This document shows, in pieces, positions 36,001 through 42,102 of a stretch of 64,000 nucleotides of DNA (position 1 is its first letter; each line of letters opens with the position of its first letter). The stretch is taken from assembly GCA_029964075.1 (NCBI GenBank), contig CM057141.1:2356001-2420000 (forward strand), written 5' to 3'. The position numbers and the translations under genes are program-made. The notes below the pieces were generated by a model. It was not told the DNA's origin, searched no databases, and worked only from the letters and a program-made list of their open reading frames with translations. This stretch comes from Patiria pectinifera (lineage: Eukaryota; Echinodermata; Asteroidea; Valvatida; Asterinidae).

Positions 36001-36438
36001 ATCTGATTGTGATCTTATTTTCAGGTTTTGAAGAAGCCACGTGAAGAGAAAAGGCTTTACCGTAAGCGTATTTTCACAATTATTATTACGCCCATCATTA
36101 ATATAGCAAAGTCACAATTAACTCATGAACTACATATGTGGTGCATTTTGTTAAACCTAGCATTTCTGGGCAGAGTTGATATGGAGATATGAACTAAACC
36201 CCCCACCCCACCCCACCCCCACCCCCACCCCCACCCCAGCCCCAGCCCCACCCTCCCCACCCTCCCACCCCCCCCACCCCCCCCCCCCCCCCAAACTCAA
36301 CATCCATTGAGCAACAGATGATTATGACATGTCTTTTTGTTTGTTTATTTGTCTGGTAAAGTTACACCTTCAACCAATTGTCCTGATAAGCCACGCCTAC
36401 TATCAGCAAGGAAATCTTCACCTCAGATCGTCTATTAG
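2108..36438 (+). CDS. Adhesion G-protein-coupled receptor with C-type lectin and four LamG-like domains
   Basis: This is a spliced gene assembled by eye from 37 exons whose GT..AG borders and phases agree, apart from one junction at helix 5. The model is about 1,874 residues: lectin domain (~20-136), Thr/Ser-rich stalk (137-224), linker (225-285), LamG-like units A-D (~285-520, 520-755, 755-981, 981-1208), GAIN with GPS (~1208-1555), seven helices (~1565-1820) and a short tail. The family sits in the plasma membrane. It normally self-cleaves at the GPS, and the tethered peptide activates the helices. Pentraxin/LamG domains occur in the ADGRD and ADGRG subfamilies, but the orthologue cannot be fixed here. 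The stop is TAG at 36436-36438. The true first exon may lie further upstream. Confidence 0.9.
3272..3535 (+). CDS. Gene 1 exon: mucin-like Thr/Ser-rich stalk
   Basis: A phase 1-1 exon of 88 codons, dominated by Thr, Ser, Pro and Glu, with an imperfect internal repeat (VETTTTEEATT-like, about three copies). This composition is typical of an O-glycosylated extended stalk that lifts a lectin head from the membrane. The acceptor is CTGAATTAG and the donor is CAG/GTATTG. The repeat could vary in copy number between alleles. Confidence 0.8.
3620..3720 (+). repeat. Fragment of the TTAA hairpin element family
   Basis: It shares TGCTCAAAATCTGAAGAAGG and TTGAAGTTTCAGCTCGGT with the full copies at 20911-21472 and 54165-54680. 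Both ends are missing. Confidence 0.6.
4805..5581 (+). CDS. Gene 1 exons: linker before the LamG units
   Basis: Two phase 1-1 exons, 4805-4867 (acceptor TTCTTTCAG, donor GTGAGT) and 5462-5581 (acceptor TTACTAG, donor GTAGGT). They encode about 61 residues, including LYPDADYFALQEVPLGDLF and ERGAGYIFTRPQARR. No domain is recognised. They may be a degenerate start of LamG unit A or a spacer. Confidence rests on splice sites and phase, not on similarity. Confidence 0.65.
5761..7563 (+). CDS. Gene 1 exons: LamG/concanavalin-like unit A
   Basis: Three phase 1-1 exons: 5761-5952, 6201-6392 and 7243-7563. The middle exon has the hallmark CVEQGLAGCDRGFALSLWV, matching C-x(6-7)-C-x-x-G-[FIL]-x-[VL]-[AS]-LW, seen again in units B and C. 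The third exon has WCNLGMTWRP and ends with SDLVIWDRLLYDFE, the usual final strand of LamG_3/pentraxin-like jelly rolls. The third exon carries a Pro/Thr insertion (VPPPPSSP). The donor of 6201-6392 contains a transposon insertion, described separately. Confidence 0.8.
6397..6782 (+). mobile_element. Harbinger-like MITE, copy 1, inside a splice donor
   Basis: A 386-bp element with ~35-bp imperfect terminal inverted repeats starting GGCCAAAAAAAA, flanked by TAA (6394-6396 and 6783-6785). A 3-bp TWA duplication and GGCC ends are typical of PIF/Harbinger MITEs. No transposase. Open stretches inside are by-products; the same ones appear in the inverted copy at 52118-52496. Confidence 0.8.
8256..10823 (+). 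CDS. Gene 1 exons: LamG/concanavalin-like unit B
   Basis: Three phase 1-1 exons: 8256-8465, 9138-9383 and 10575-10823. The middle exon reads GDFMDTCVSDPSLCPDG then ITVALWVRVH. The third has VHLAISWRQSSGLILYIDG, the typical 'W..va.sw......lYidG' strand of the LamG_3 family, and closes with FEQLAIWEHYIEPW. It is the most canonical of the four units and was used as the reference for comparing intron positions. Confidence 0.85.
10120..10491. mobile_element. Second Harbinger-like MITE family
   Basis: A 372-bp element with ~33-bp terminal inverted repeats (GGCCGAGTAAAA...GTTTCTCGTCC at left, its complement at right), flanked by TTA (10117-10119, 10492-10494). It ends about 83 bases before the acceptor of exon 10575. 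A degenerate relative (GTTTCTCGTCGCCGCCT) occurs at about 42150-42205. Confidence 0.75.
10824..12199. other. Receptor intron without recognised features
   Basis: The intron between LamG units B and C. A CpG-rich stretch at about 11,560-11,710 and an ATG-rich patch at 10,918 stand out in composition only. No exon-like segment with matching borders was found. Confidence 0.4.
12200..15463 (+). CDS. Gene 1 exons: LamG/concanavalin-like unit C, with an extra intron
   Basis: Four exons: 12200-12373, 13105-13222, 14448-14562 and 15193-15463. The motifs repeat unit B: GDFRGRCVTDPTKCSAG, LSVSLWLRY, TNVAFTWSESRKLTLYING and HSLAIWESYIERW. Unlike A and B, the middle exon is split by a phase 2 intron (13223-14447). 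The next junction is phase 0 and lies five codons upstream of the corresponding phase 1 site in B (EIK/HFPND versus EVKFVPND/D). Confidence 0.85.
12470..12810. repeat. Degenerate GAGTCC/GAGTCT hexamer array
   Basis: Dispersed GAGTC-type hexamers similar to the interior of the hAT-like element at 21808-22366. The left edge CAAACTTGTATTCGAGTCC resembles that element's terminus, but no matching right end or duplication was found. Confidence 0.5.
13247..13486. mobile_element. Mariner-like MITE
   Basis: A 240-bp element with ~34-bp terminal inverted repeats (TGGGCAATTCCACGGTTACT...), flanked by TA (13245-13246, 13487-13488). It lies 24 bases past exon 13105-13222, inside the extra intron that splits LamG unit C. 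Confidence 0.75.
14017..14380. repeat. Tandem repeat with internal palindromes
   Basis: Two copies of a ~157-bp unit (starts 14051 and 14207), sharing ATAACCCGGATGTACACGCA exactly. Each carries TACGACCTTGTTGCA in one orientation, and its complement TGCAACAAGGTCGTA occurs at the left edge. Confidence 0.75.
14650..14780. repeat. Hairpin element with GGTTTTAAACAAGTACG ends
   Basis: An imperfect palindrome centred near 14712, with the core GTCCAGGGGCCTGGAC mirrored by GTCCAGGCCCCTGGAC. Its outer motif GTTTTAAACAAGTACGTTT recurs in reverse at 5403-5428, pointing to a repeat family. TSD not clear. Confidence 0.6.
15772..15803. repeat. Perfect 14-bp hairpin
   Basis: Arms CATTAGGGAGACAT and ATGTCTCCCTAATG around a TTTC loop, in the intron after exon 15193-15463. 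Confidence 0.8.
16152..18873 (+). CDS. Gene 1 exons: LamG/concanavalin-like unit D, divergent
   Basis: Three exons: 16152-16460 (phase 1-1), 17927-18114 (phase 1-0) and 18690-18873 (phase 0-1). Recognisable pieces are CPGRPSACEHGFIIAMWVKL (the C..C..G....W signature) and WIYLTIKWTGQILVIDIG (the strand before the final sheet). The third exon lacks the LAIW-E-Y closing strand found in A-C and leads into the GAIN domain, so this unit is the most diverged. The first exon carries extra cysteines (LYCFENGDYCWSFE). Confidence 0.75.
16807..17130 (+). mobile_element. Truncated piggyBac-like MITE (TTAA family 1)
   Basis: It begins after TTAA (16803-16806) with AGGTAGAGTATATCATTTG and follows the full copies through GACGAATTATAGCAACCGC. 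The right end is missing. It is followed by a (TTCAA)n tract at 17211-17234. Confidence 0.65.
17211..17560. repeat. (TTCAA)n tracts and flanking A-rich DNA
   Basis: About five tandem TTCAA units at 17211-17234 and a second short run (GATTCAATTCAATTCA) near 17540. The arrangement resembles the tail of a retroposed element, but no body was identified. Confidence 0.4.
18910..19480 (+). repeat. Dispersed repeat, copy 1 (interrupted)
   Basis: It shares CCATGCCTTTTACACAGGCTAG, CAGATCATATTTCAAGCAAGCA and CACCTACAGTCAAAGCA with 43180-43440. Here the match is interrupted at about 19100-19430 by unrelated DNA rich in GTTGACTA motifs. Type unknown. Confidence 0.6.
19590..27523 (+). CDS. Gene 1 exons: GAIN domain with GPS
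   Basis: Nine exons: 19590-19705, 20124-20312, 20535-20603, 22472-22595, 23366-23521, 24657-24735, 25444-25564, 26473-26531 and 27397-27523; all phases match. The helical subdomain shows LDAATEVLTRLANRVLP and EDFLAIVNNIL. The beta subdomain shows GAMVSFTLYDTL and SRILSLGV, then CAFWKFDVP and the GPS itself. This is the autoproteolytic module of adhesion GPCRs and polycystin-1. The fold is inferred from order and motifs, since GAIN sequences are poorly conserved outside the GPS. Confidence 0.85.
19932..20012 (+). repeat. tRNA-like sequence (SINE head or pseudo-tRNA)
   Basis: An A-box-like GCTCAGTTGGTATATAGAGC and a B-box-like GGTTCATGCCC are spaced as in tRNA. The cloverleaf is poor and the B box deviates from GGTTCGANTCC, so this is more likely a retroposon than a functional tRNA. 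Confidence 0.5.
20911..21472. mobile_element. piggyBac-like MITE, TTAA family 1, copy A
   Basis: Flanked by TTAA (20907-20910, 21473-21476), with terminal inverted repeats AGATATAGTCCATCATTTG and CAAATGATGGACTATAGCT. 562 bp. TTAA targets suggest piggyBac mobilisation. No transposase. It lies in the GAIN intron after exon 20535-20603. Confidence 0.8.
21808..22366. mobile_element. hAT-like MITE with GAGTCC hexamer interior
   Basis: Terminal repeats CAGACTTGTAT and ATACAAGTCTG are flanked by the 8-bp duplication ACAAAATT (21800-21807, 22367-22374), the hAT hallmark. Inside, both flanks consist of CGAGTCC-type hexamers in opposite orientations around a ~200-bp core. 559 bp. Confidence 0.8.
22753..23001. 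mobile_element. hAT-like G/C-run hairpin element, copy 1
   Basis: Ends CATGGGCATCGCC and GCGACGCCCATG, with an interior of pyrimidine tract and G/C runs. Flanks CTACTTTT and GTACTTTT form an 8-bp duplication with one mismatch. Same family as 32792-33060. Confidence 0.75.
23640..23897 (-). repeat. tRNA-derived SINE
   Basis: On the minus strand an A box (GGCGTAGCGGTACTTTCC) and a canonical B box (GGGTTCGAATCCCGCC) are correctly spaced, followed by a ~170-bp unrelated body. This is typical of tRNA-derived SINEs. Nothing supports a functional tRNA. Confidence 0.7.
24985..25240. repeat. Degenerate CTTAGG-rich interspersed repeat
   Basis: Contains GGGGCCAACTTCACAAAAC, ATCTTAGGACTTAAGAG and repeated CTAAGA/TCTTAG motifs in both orientations, a style seen in many animal short repeats. 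Borders are unclear. Confidence 0.4.
25565..26472. other. Receptor GAIN intron without recognised features
   Basis: Only short local inverted matches (AGTTGCACTTTTGTGTACATG mirrored near 25905) and a duplicated ACCCGAGGGG-GT pair at about 25939-25970. No mobile element assigned. Confidence 0.4.
27397..27523 (+). CDS. Gene 1 exon: GPS cleavage motif
   Basis: The exon reads NGAWDSEGCEV, then TVCRCYHLTSFAIIM. It has the four expected elements: W upstream, C..C-x-C pairing, and the catalytic His-Leu/Thr. Self-cleavage is predicted between Leu and Thr (about residues 1542/1543). That leaves TSFAIIMEPQPLE as the start of the tethered agonist, fused directly to helix 1 in the next exon. All residues needed for cleavage are present. 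Confidence 0.95.
27648..27935 (-). repeat. tRNA-derived SINE nested in inverted repeats, copy 1
   Basis: The minus strand carries a tRNA-like unit (27721-27800) with B box GGGTTCGAGTCCCACC. The motif GGTTTTGCCCTTCACCGACG flanks it in both orientations (27657 and, inverted, about 27825). Related copies at 29765-30105 and 63685-63930. Confidence 0.7.
28304..34387 (+). CDS. Gene 1 exons: seven-transmembrane region (family B2)
   Basis: Eight exons: 28304-28407 (helix 1), 29050-29152 (helix 2), 29455-29638 (helices 3-4), 30487-30559, 31318-31382, 32683-32762 (helix 5), 33938-34064 (helices 6-7) and 34346-34387 (end of helix 7). Family marks are MHYFYLAVFLW in helix 3, GGWGVPAVVVG in helix 4, CWL in loop 2 (disulphide partner) and LNSLQGFFVFVLQGV in helix 7. 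The junction 31382/32683 breaks phase and is listed separately. Confidence 0.92.
28456..28848. mobile_element. hAT-like MITE with TACTCG hexamer interior
   Basis: Terminal repeats CAGTGTTG and CAACACTG with a perfect 8-bp duplication GTAATTAA (28448-28455, 28849-28856). The 393-bp body is almost wholly TACTCG-type hexamers. It lies between the helix 1 and helix 2 exons of the receptor. Confidence 0.85.
29765..30105 (+). repeat. tRNA-derived SINE nested in inverted repeats, copy 2
   Basis: The tRNA-like unit (29941-30018, plus strand: TAGCTCGGTGGTCGAGTGG and GGGTTTGAGTCCCACC) is preceded by a hairpin of GGTTTTGCCCTTCACCGA and its complement, and followed by a third copy of the complement at about 30075-30100. 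It lies in the receptor intron after the helices 3-4 exon. Confidence 0.7.
30560..31317. other. Receptor intron with a short dispersed repeat
   Basis: TTTTGGGTACAAACACATCC and GCAGGCTGGCT at 30,935-30,970 resemble TTTTGGGTACAAACAGATCC and AGTAGGCTGGCT at about 16,640-16,690, suggesting a repeat family. Nothing else seen. Confidence 0.4.
31318..32762 (+). other. Gene 1: phase-breaking splice junction at helix 5
   Basis: Exon 31318-31382 ends in phase 1 at the strong donor GTGAGT. The next exon begins at 32683 after GGCAG and must be read in phase 0 (VNIFILIMVRR) to give helix 5. Canonical joining would read CEYFYPDNGEEG and stop at TAG about 22 codons on, removing helices 5-7. Two extra bases, as if the exon ended after TGT at 31384 with a GA..AG intron, would restore frame and the exact spacing of family members. 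Possible causes are an assembly or allele indel, a non-canonical intron, or a truncating splice. Confidence 0.7.
32792..33060. mobile_element. hAT-like G/C-run hairpin element, copy 2
   Basis: Ends CATGGGCGTCGCC and GCGACGCCCATG, flanked by a perfect 8-bp duplication TTAACATG (32784-32791, 33061-33068). 269 bp. It begins 30 bases past the helix 5 exon of the receptor. Confidence 0.85.
35174..36438 (+). CDS. Gene 1 exons: cytoplasmic tail and stop
   Basis: Three exons: 35174-35239, 36025-36061 and 36362-36438 (TAG). They encode a 59-residue tail: VRALLCRDNPDLELALANE, then KKPREEKRLY, then a Ser/Pro/Lys-rich end finishing SPQIVY. No PDZ-binding consensus or known motif is obvious. The first intron contains a tandem triplication that copies the 3' end and donor of exon 35174-35239. 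Confidence 0.75.
35200..35755 (+). repeat. Tandem triplication including an exon end and donor
   Basis: Three ~182-bp units in which ATCTGGAGC...CCACTT/GTGAGT recurs (donors at 35240, 35422, 35605). Unit 2 also has an acceptor-like TTTACAG at 35380-35386, so a 35-base pseudo-exon (35387-35421) could splice, but it would shift frame. Unit 3 lacks that AG. Confidence 0.8.
36182..36294 (+). repeat. (CCCCAC)n low-complexity tract
   Basis: About 110 bases of C-rich simple repeat in the last intron of the receptor, 68 bases before the terminal exon. Assembly errors are likely here. Confidence 0.9.
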
Positions 36439-36626
36439 TCTTCACTGAGTTTGCTTTGCTCCAAAATGTGACAGGACAGTGCTGGTGCAATGTTCCTTTT
36501 TCTACTGCTGTTGTATCTTCAGGATGGGCCAGTTTGCGTATCGGTGATTTCTGATTTACAAGTGAGCGTGTTACAACTGTACAAATTGACAGATGCAGAT
36601 ATGTGCATACAGCATCATGGATTACA

Positions 36627-37245
36627 CAGGGTGTCTAAAAAAAAACCTGAACCCTCTATTATTAAAGCTCCCTCTTTTTCACAGCTTTTTAAAAATATAT
36701 TTTAGCTTTTCAACAACGAAAAAATATTTCCAATCGGGTAATATTCCTCCAGTTATGGCCAATTTCGGTGCCGATTTTTCAATCTGCCACGGTCTCAATT
36801 GTCATGAGCAATGTAATGGATTTTGAGGGTAGTTTTGTTTTCTTTAATGTTTTATACTCTTTTCTTTATTTGGTTCTTTTTTATTTCTTATATTTTTTGC
36901 AACAATGGTCGTTTATCCTTTTGGAAGTAAGAAAAGGACCGTTTGGTTAACTTCTTAGATGTTTACTGTGCTGCTCTGTCTCTACCCTCTACTTGGTAGC
37001 CTTTTACACGGGTGCAAGTTTCAGCCCGTGTTCTTATAATTATTGCGGCAGTCAAAATATCAGTCGCGTGCTTAGGACAAAATGAAAAAGCGGTTCTTAG
37101 TGTTTTCAATTGCCCGTAACTCAATAGAATATTTACCCAATTGGAAAAAATTTCTCGTTGTTGAAAATCTTGTGATGTAATTTTTTAAAGCTGTGTAAAA
37201 GAGGGCGCTTTAGGGATTCGGTTTTGTTTTAGACACTCTTGATGA
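36627..37245. mobile_element. Mariner-like MITE with long inverted ends
   Basis: Ends CAGGGTGTCTAAAA and TTTTAGACACTCTTG extend as imperfect inverted repeats for over 100 bases (shared TCAACAACGA and CCAAT-GGGTAA). The ends resemble Tc1/mariner termini. It lies just downstream of the receptor stop codon and may fall in the 3' UTR. Confidence 0.65.
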
Positions 37246-37757
37246 CAGTCGGTTATTGGGAACCACCAGAAATGTTTCAACTTTCAAAGAATTAAACATA
37301 CATGTCAAATTTGGCTTGGCTGGTTATGTTACAAGGAGTTCCTTATAGAAGTCCCAAAAATGGCTTTGCATCAAAACTTTTATTGTGAATGTATATATTT
37401 GTCTATAGTTGTATATTAAAATATTGATATTTAATATATTACCATGATATTACAGCGTAGCTTACAACCGAACAGCAACTTCGTAATGGTTGCCAAGCAT
37501 AGTTTTTGAATGGCATTTTTAGAAATCTGAGTACAAAAAAAATGCCAAAAACTGAGTTCTTTTACTGAGGCTATTTTTTCATGTTTTCGTGTAGTTTGTT
37601 TGCTGCCTCTTGGTAGGCATTATTCAGATATAAAATATTTCAGAACAACTTGTGGAATGATGAACAACATTGAGGGTTCATAATTTTAGTGTACAGCAAA
37701 TTTCTTACCTTACTTGGTAGGAGCTATTGTGGCAGCTACCTATTCTCTAAAACTATA

Positions 37758-39538
37758 GGTTTTCCCGGCTATTTCAAAACAGTTTCCAATCAAATTCACC
37801 AACTCAACTTTGTCCGAGAAAAAAAATCACACGCTTTTACCAAAACCATTTATTCCTTTACCATTCAGTCTAAAACTTTGGTCACCCTCTTTAGTTACGG
37901 GTCGAGAATAATCGTCATTACAGATCAAATTCGTCTAGGCTGTTGTGGAATGGCAGCATTCAGAGATCAAATTCGTCTATCGTCTTTTATCGATCAATTT
38001 ATAAAACTTGTATAAACTAATTTTAGTCTGGTGTGTTCTAAAGCACTTTCCTTGTGTCACATGATTTTTTGGACCAAAGCAGGGTACTGAACTCAAAGAA
38101 GAGTTACCAAAAAAGTAAAGATTACCAAGATCAATAAAAACATTATTTAAATTATACAAAATATAAGAGAAAGTCATACAATGAAAAAAAATGTCAAAAG
38201 CCACGAATCGATATTCCATAAATTCCCGTGAAATATGCTCAAACTTTAAGTCTAACATAGTTTTAAAAAGATATAGGCCTACATGAACTACATGAAGAAA
38301 TATACGGAAAGAAAAAAAGTAGACTTAGACCCATTCTTATGAGTTCTGGGTCCATGCCTTTTATACGGAAGCTTGAATTGCCTTCCGCGTTACCGCGATA
38401 ATTTATCGCAGAAATCCAGAAATCAGAGATAAGATAAATCCTCAGTTACCGGGCGATACTTATCACAGAAATCTGGAAATCAGAGGAAACTGCCATGTTT
38501 TCCTACCGCGATACTATCTTACCAAATCATCAAATCACAGAAATCTTATGTCAGCGATGCGATACTTACGATAGAAATCTACTGCGATAATTTAAATCAG
38601 AAATCCTTTAATCAGAGATAATTCCTTCCGCTCAGAAATCCAGATCCAGAAATCAGATATTTAAAGTTACTGGTCGTTTACTGCGGATTTATCACAGAAT
38701 CATCTATGATAATTTATCACAGATTTCCATACCTCAGAATACCTCACGTTATATACACGTAAACTGCGATTTAAATTCATATAAACGGCCTGAACCCATT
38801 CTTAGTGCTTACTTTGGTTTCCACAGTGTTCCAATAGTAAGAGAGCGTGTTTCCAATGAAGTAAGAGAGCAGGTAGTGGTGGGCGGTTTGCTCGAAATCT
38901 CTGGGACAGGGTTGATGTCCACAATCGATGAGTGCGCGGTGGTAACGGATAAAAGGTATCGAGCAACGCTCTGATTTCTGAAAGGCCATCTGATTTCGCG
39001 GTAGTAACGAATAATCTATTCAGTAATTATTCTTTCTTAAATTAAAATTATCTAAAACGCGGGATTTCTGAAATAATTATCTCACCCCAGTAACTGATTT
39101 CTGATTTTTGGAAAGGAATTATCTGATTTCTGGATTATCGAGACTATTGGATGATCTGATTCGGTATCGCGGAAGGAATTATCTCTGATTTCTTATCCCT
39201 CGTGATTCTGATTTATCTCTGAATTCTGGATTTCGCGATAAATTCTCGCGCATTTTAAGATATAGCTATGAAGTTTGACGAAATTGAACAAATTTGTTTT
39301 ATTGTTTGGCATTAGACGAATTTGATTTTTGAATGACACTATTCGGCGTAGACGAGACGAAATCGAATACCCCGGGTCGAAAATGTGCGCTCATTGATTG
39401 AATTTGTTTGGACTAAATTTGAAATTTTCTGACAAAAGACGAAATTGAAGTACACTAAATTGATGTTGCTGGACGATTTTGAGAATAAGAATCGGTGAAT
39501 TCAAACGACAAAAATGTTTTAAAATAGCCGGGAAAACC
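37758..39538. mobile_element. 1.8-kb foldback element between the two genes
   Basis: Terminal inverted repeats GGTTTTCCCGGCTATTTCAAAAC / GTTTT-AAAATAGCCGGGAAAACC are flanked by TA. Further inside, CAAATTCGTCTA and TAGACGAATTTG are mirrored. The central ~900 bases hold dozens of short GATTTCTG / CAGAAATC and TTATCGCA-type motifs, mostly one orientation left and the other right. No protein recognised. Confidence 0.7.
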
Positions 39539-39764
39539 TATTCGTAATAGATATTGTTATGTGCTTATCTGCAATAATGTAATAAACACAGTTTTAAACT
39601 GTCTGAGGAAAGATGCACTGTTATCGCCGTGTACATAACCTGTTTCATAGAGTCTGTCAGACAAAAACGTAGGCCTATTTGGTTTGGTTGAACCCCCTCA
39701 AATTTCAGCTTACAAGATATCTGTTAAATACCGCCCCTATATAATATTATACCCATAAAACCTA

Positions 39765-39796
39765 TTGGTCACCTGGATTGTCATCCAGGTGACCAA
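39765..39796. repeat. Perfect 14-bp hairpin
   Basis: Arms TTGGTCACCTGGAT and ATCCAGGTGACCAA around a TGTC loop, in the intergenic region between the two genes. Confidence 0.85.
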
Positions 39797-40289
39797 TCAA
39801 AGTTCCCTGTGATTGGTCTGTCTGATGCTTGCCAGGAAACAGTCTAGCCAGCAGAGCCATCATACTTTTCCTGATAACAAGGATGTTCCCGAATTGAAGG
39901 TGAAATTTCTCTTTTCTTCCCAAAGGTAGGCCTATGTGAACCTAACCACCACCACTATTTCCAATTCCCACTGAAGTCTACAGGAGCGCATAAGGCAGTT
40001 TGAAGACTGTTTTGGGGGTGAAATCTGAAGATTTTGATTGGGGGTACGAGTGAAAATGGTAGACGCATATTAGTAGCGCAATACGGCTATGTACCTAGGA
40101 CTCTACTAACTATCATCGCGCCCGACCATGTCCAAATGTTAAAAAAAGGCGATTCGTAGAGTGAGTCCTATAGTTACTCGGCTTGCACTAAATACTCTTC
40201 TTGAAAACCAATAAGGTACTGGGGAATTACTTATATTGCCTAAATTGCCAAGTTGATTAAACCATACTTCTACCAGTTTATCAATGATT

Positions 40290-40430
40290 GCAGCGGACTA
40301 AAAAAAAACACCCCGGTCCAGTGGCTCCACGTGTGACGCCGCCCATCCGCGGATCTCCCGCGGAAATTCTCAGACGAACGAGCAAATCTGGAGCGAGCGC
40401 AGCTAACACCAAAGCCATGAGCACCCTCAA
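40290..40430 (+). promoter_or_regulatory. CpG-rich block upstream of the TRPC-like gene
   Basis: An isolated GC- and CpG-rich stretch in AT-rich intergenic DNA, with the palindrome-like pair CCGCGGATCTCCCGCGG and an E-box CACGTG. It lies 1.5 kb before the first coding exon and could hold the promoter or a non-coding first exon. This is inferred from composition only. Confidence 0.25.
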
Positions 40431-41654
40431 GTGGCAGACCCTGATAAAACTTTCACGTATAAATAAATGTAAACACATGACTAGACGCAGGACACTAGGC
40501 TAAGAACAGACCACTCGAACGCAGCCGATGTCATCGCTTCTGTCAGTTGAAGTGGAATGCAACTTGAGGTTGGGAATGTGTCATTTCGAACTGCAGACCC
40601 AAACGGTATTGCTTTCTTTCTTTTCTTTTTTTATAGCTGTTGTATTTAATAATCAGTTGTGCATATTTATTTTTAGCCTATAGTGATAGTCGGTTTGAGA
40701 AATAAGTGTTTCACACTTAGCTCACAGTGTTCAAGTTTACTCACACTCACAGTGTTCAACATTTACAATTTTTTTCCTTCACTATATTCGGTTTTCTTGT
40801 AAGGAATCTCAAGTTTTACTGAGTAATAATGATTTTGGCATTTGAATTAAAAGAAATTGCTGTATTCGCCGAAAGATTTTGATCCCCGCGTGCGACAGTT
40901 GCGGATCACCCATGCACACGAAATCTGTGCAGTTTTGTGTGCAGTTTGGGTGATGAAGGCGTGACACGCGATGCGCCCGCTGAGCACGCTGTAGTGTGAA
41001 TGATGAAGTGGATGCGTGATCCTGAACTGTCGAAAGAGTTCTGCAACTGTCGGGTTCAGTCCTGTACAAACATGACAAAAGCCACGATTTATTTCCCTTT
41101 AAGTTGAGTCTGTGTGAACATACTTGGTTTTAACTTGAAGAGGAGGACTTTTACTATGAAATGATGTCACTCGGACACGGAAACCCCGAACATAGACGGG
41201 TGTACAGCGGTTTGCATAAGAAATGATCAGAACTGTCGCACTGATAGCACTTGCGCTTTCCACTGAGCGTGCGTCAACTTTGCCAAAGTGCATCAACGGC
41301 TGTTACCTGTCATTCAGAAATCATAAGTCTGAAGTGTGCTCTTGTCTTGACCAAAATTGAATGACAGGCAACGACCGTCAAGTGGGTAGACTTGAAATAA
41401 AGTCAGTAATTGCTACAAGTGCTTAAAAGTAGCAAGGAAATCTCACAAAGTAAAGGATGTATTGTGTGTGTGCACGTGTTCATCTTTTCAAGCCGTGGAC
41501 GAAAAATACCAGAGAACAAAAGAGAACAATATCGTCCACGATTCCCAGCATACGTCCGTAATTGGGGTCGTGTACAAAACCTATGGGAGTCTTCCTAAAA
41601 AGTTGGAGTACAAACAAAAGAGGAACAATAGGACGTCCACGATCGACGGTGAAC

Positions 41655-41681
41655 ACACATGTTTGCATGTGTGTTCCTGTA
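41655..41681. repeat. Short hairpin upstream of the TRPC-like start
   Basis: GAACACACATG and CATGTGTGTTC around TTTG, within a region of imperfect direct repeats (CGTCCACGAT, CCTCGAACG) at about 41490-41800. Confidence 0.6.
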
Positions 41682-41932
41682 TTGTATTACGTTCGAGGAC
41701 AGACAACAAAAGGAGCACAAAGGGGCCATTCATCCTCGAACGACGGTGCCTATTGTCCTCGAACGCTGGTTTGTGCACTAAGTCTATGGGAAAGGTTTAG
41801 ATCAGGGAACAAAGGAAAACACAAAGCCAATCCTCAGAAGCATAGCAAAAAACGACTGGGGGTGTGTGTGTGTGTGTGTTTTTTGGTTGCATTTTTTTAG
41901 TTGCCAATGGTGTTTACTTTTCATCCTTATAG

Positions 41933-42102
41933 GACATCTTGACGCCTGCATCTTGATGTGGAGTGAAACGGCACAAAGACTTTAAAAGATGGAGGAACTA
42001 GATGATGATCTCACAGACAGCATCCCACTGACAAATTTGATTACACCGGAGATACCCAACTCCAAACCAGCAAAGTCCTCTCCTGAATCAAACCTTCTTA
42101 AG
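41933..42102 (+). CDS. Gene 2 first coding exon with 5' UTR acceptor
   Basis: A pyrimidine-rich acceptor (TTTTCATCCTTATAG) ends at 41932, so 41933-41988 is probably spliced 5' UTR. Coding runs 41989-42102 (38 codons, starting MEELDDDLTDSIPLTNL) and ends in phase 0 at a weak donor AAG/GTCTGT. At least one non-coding exon and the promoter must lie upstream, perhaps in the CpG-rich stretch near 40,310-40,420. Confidence 0.75.

Noticed and set aside
2108..36438. Polycystin-1-like gene, because of lectin plus GAIN/GPS
   Set aside because: After the GPS there is no PLAT domain and only seven helices with adhesion-GPCR signatures (HYFYLA, CWL, LNSLQGFF). PKD and REJ domains are absent.
38340..39300. 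CRISPR-like array of short repeats
   Set aside because: The repeats are irregular in spacing and orientation, lie in an animal genome, and fit a foldback element.
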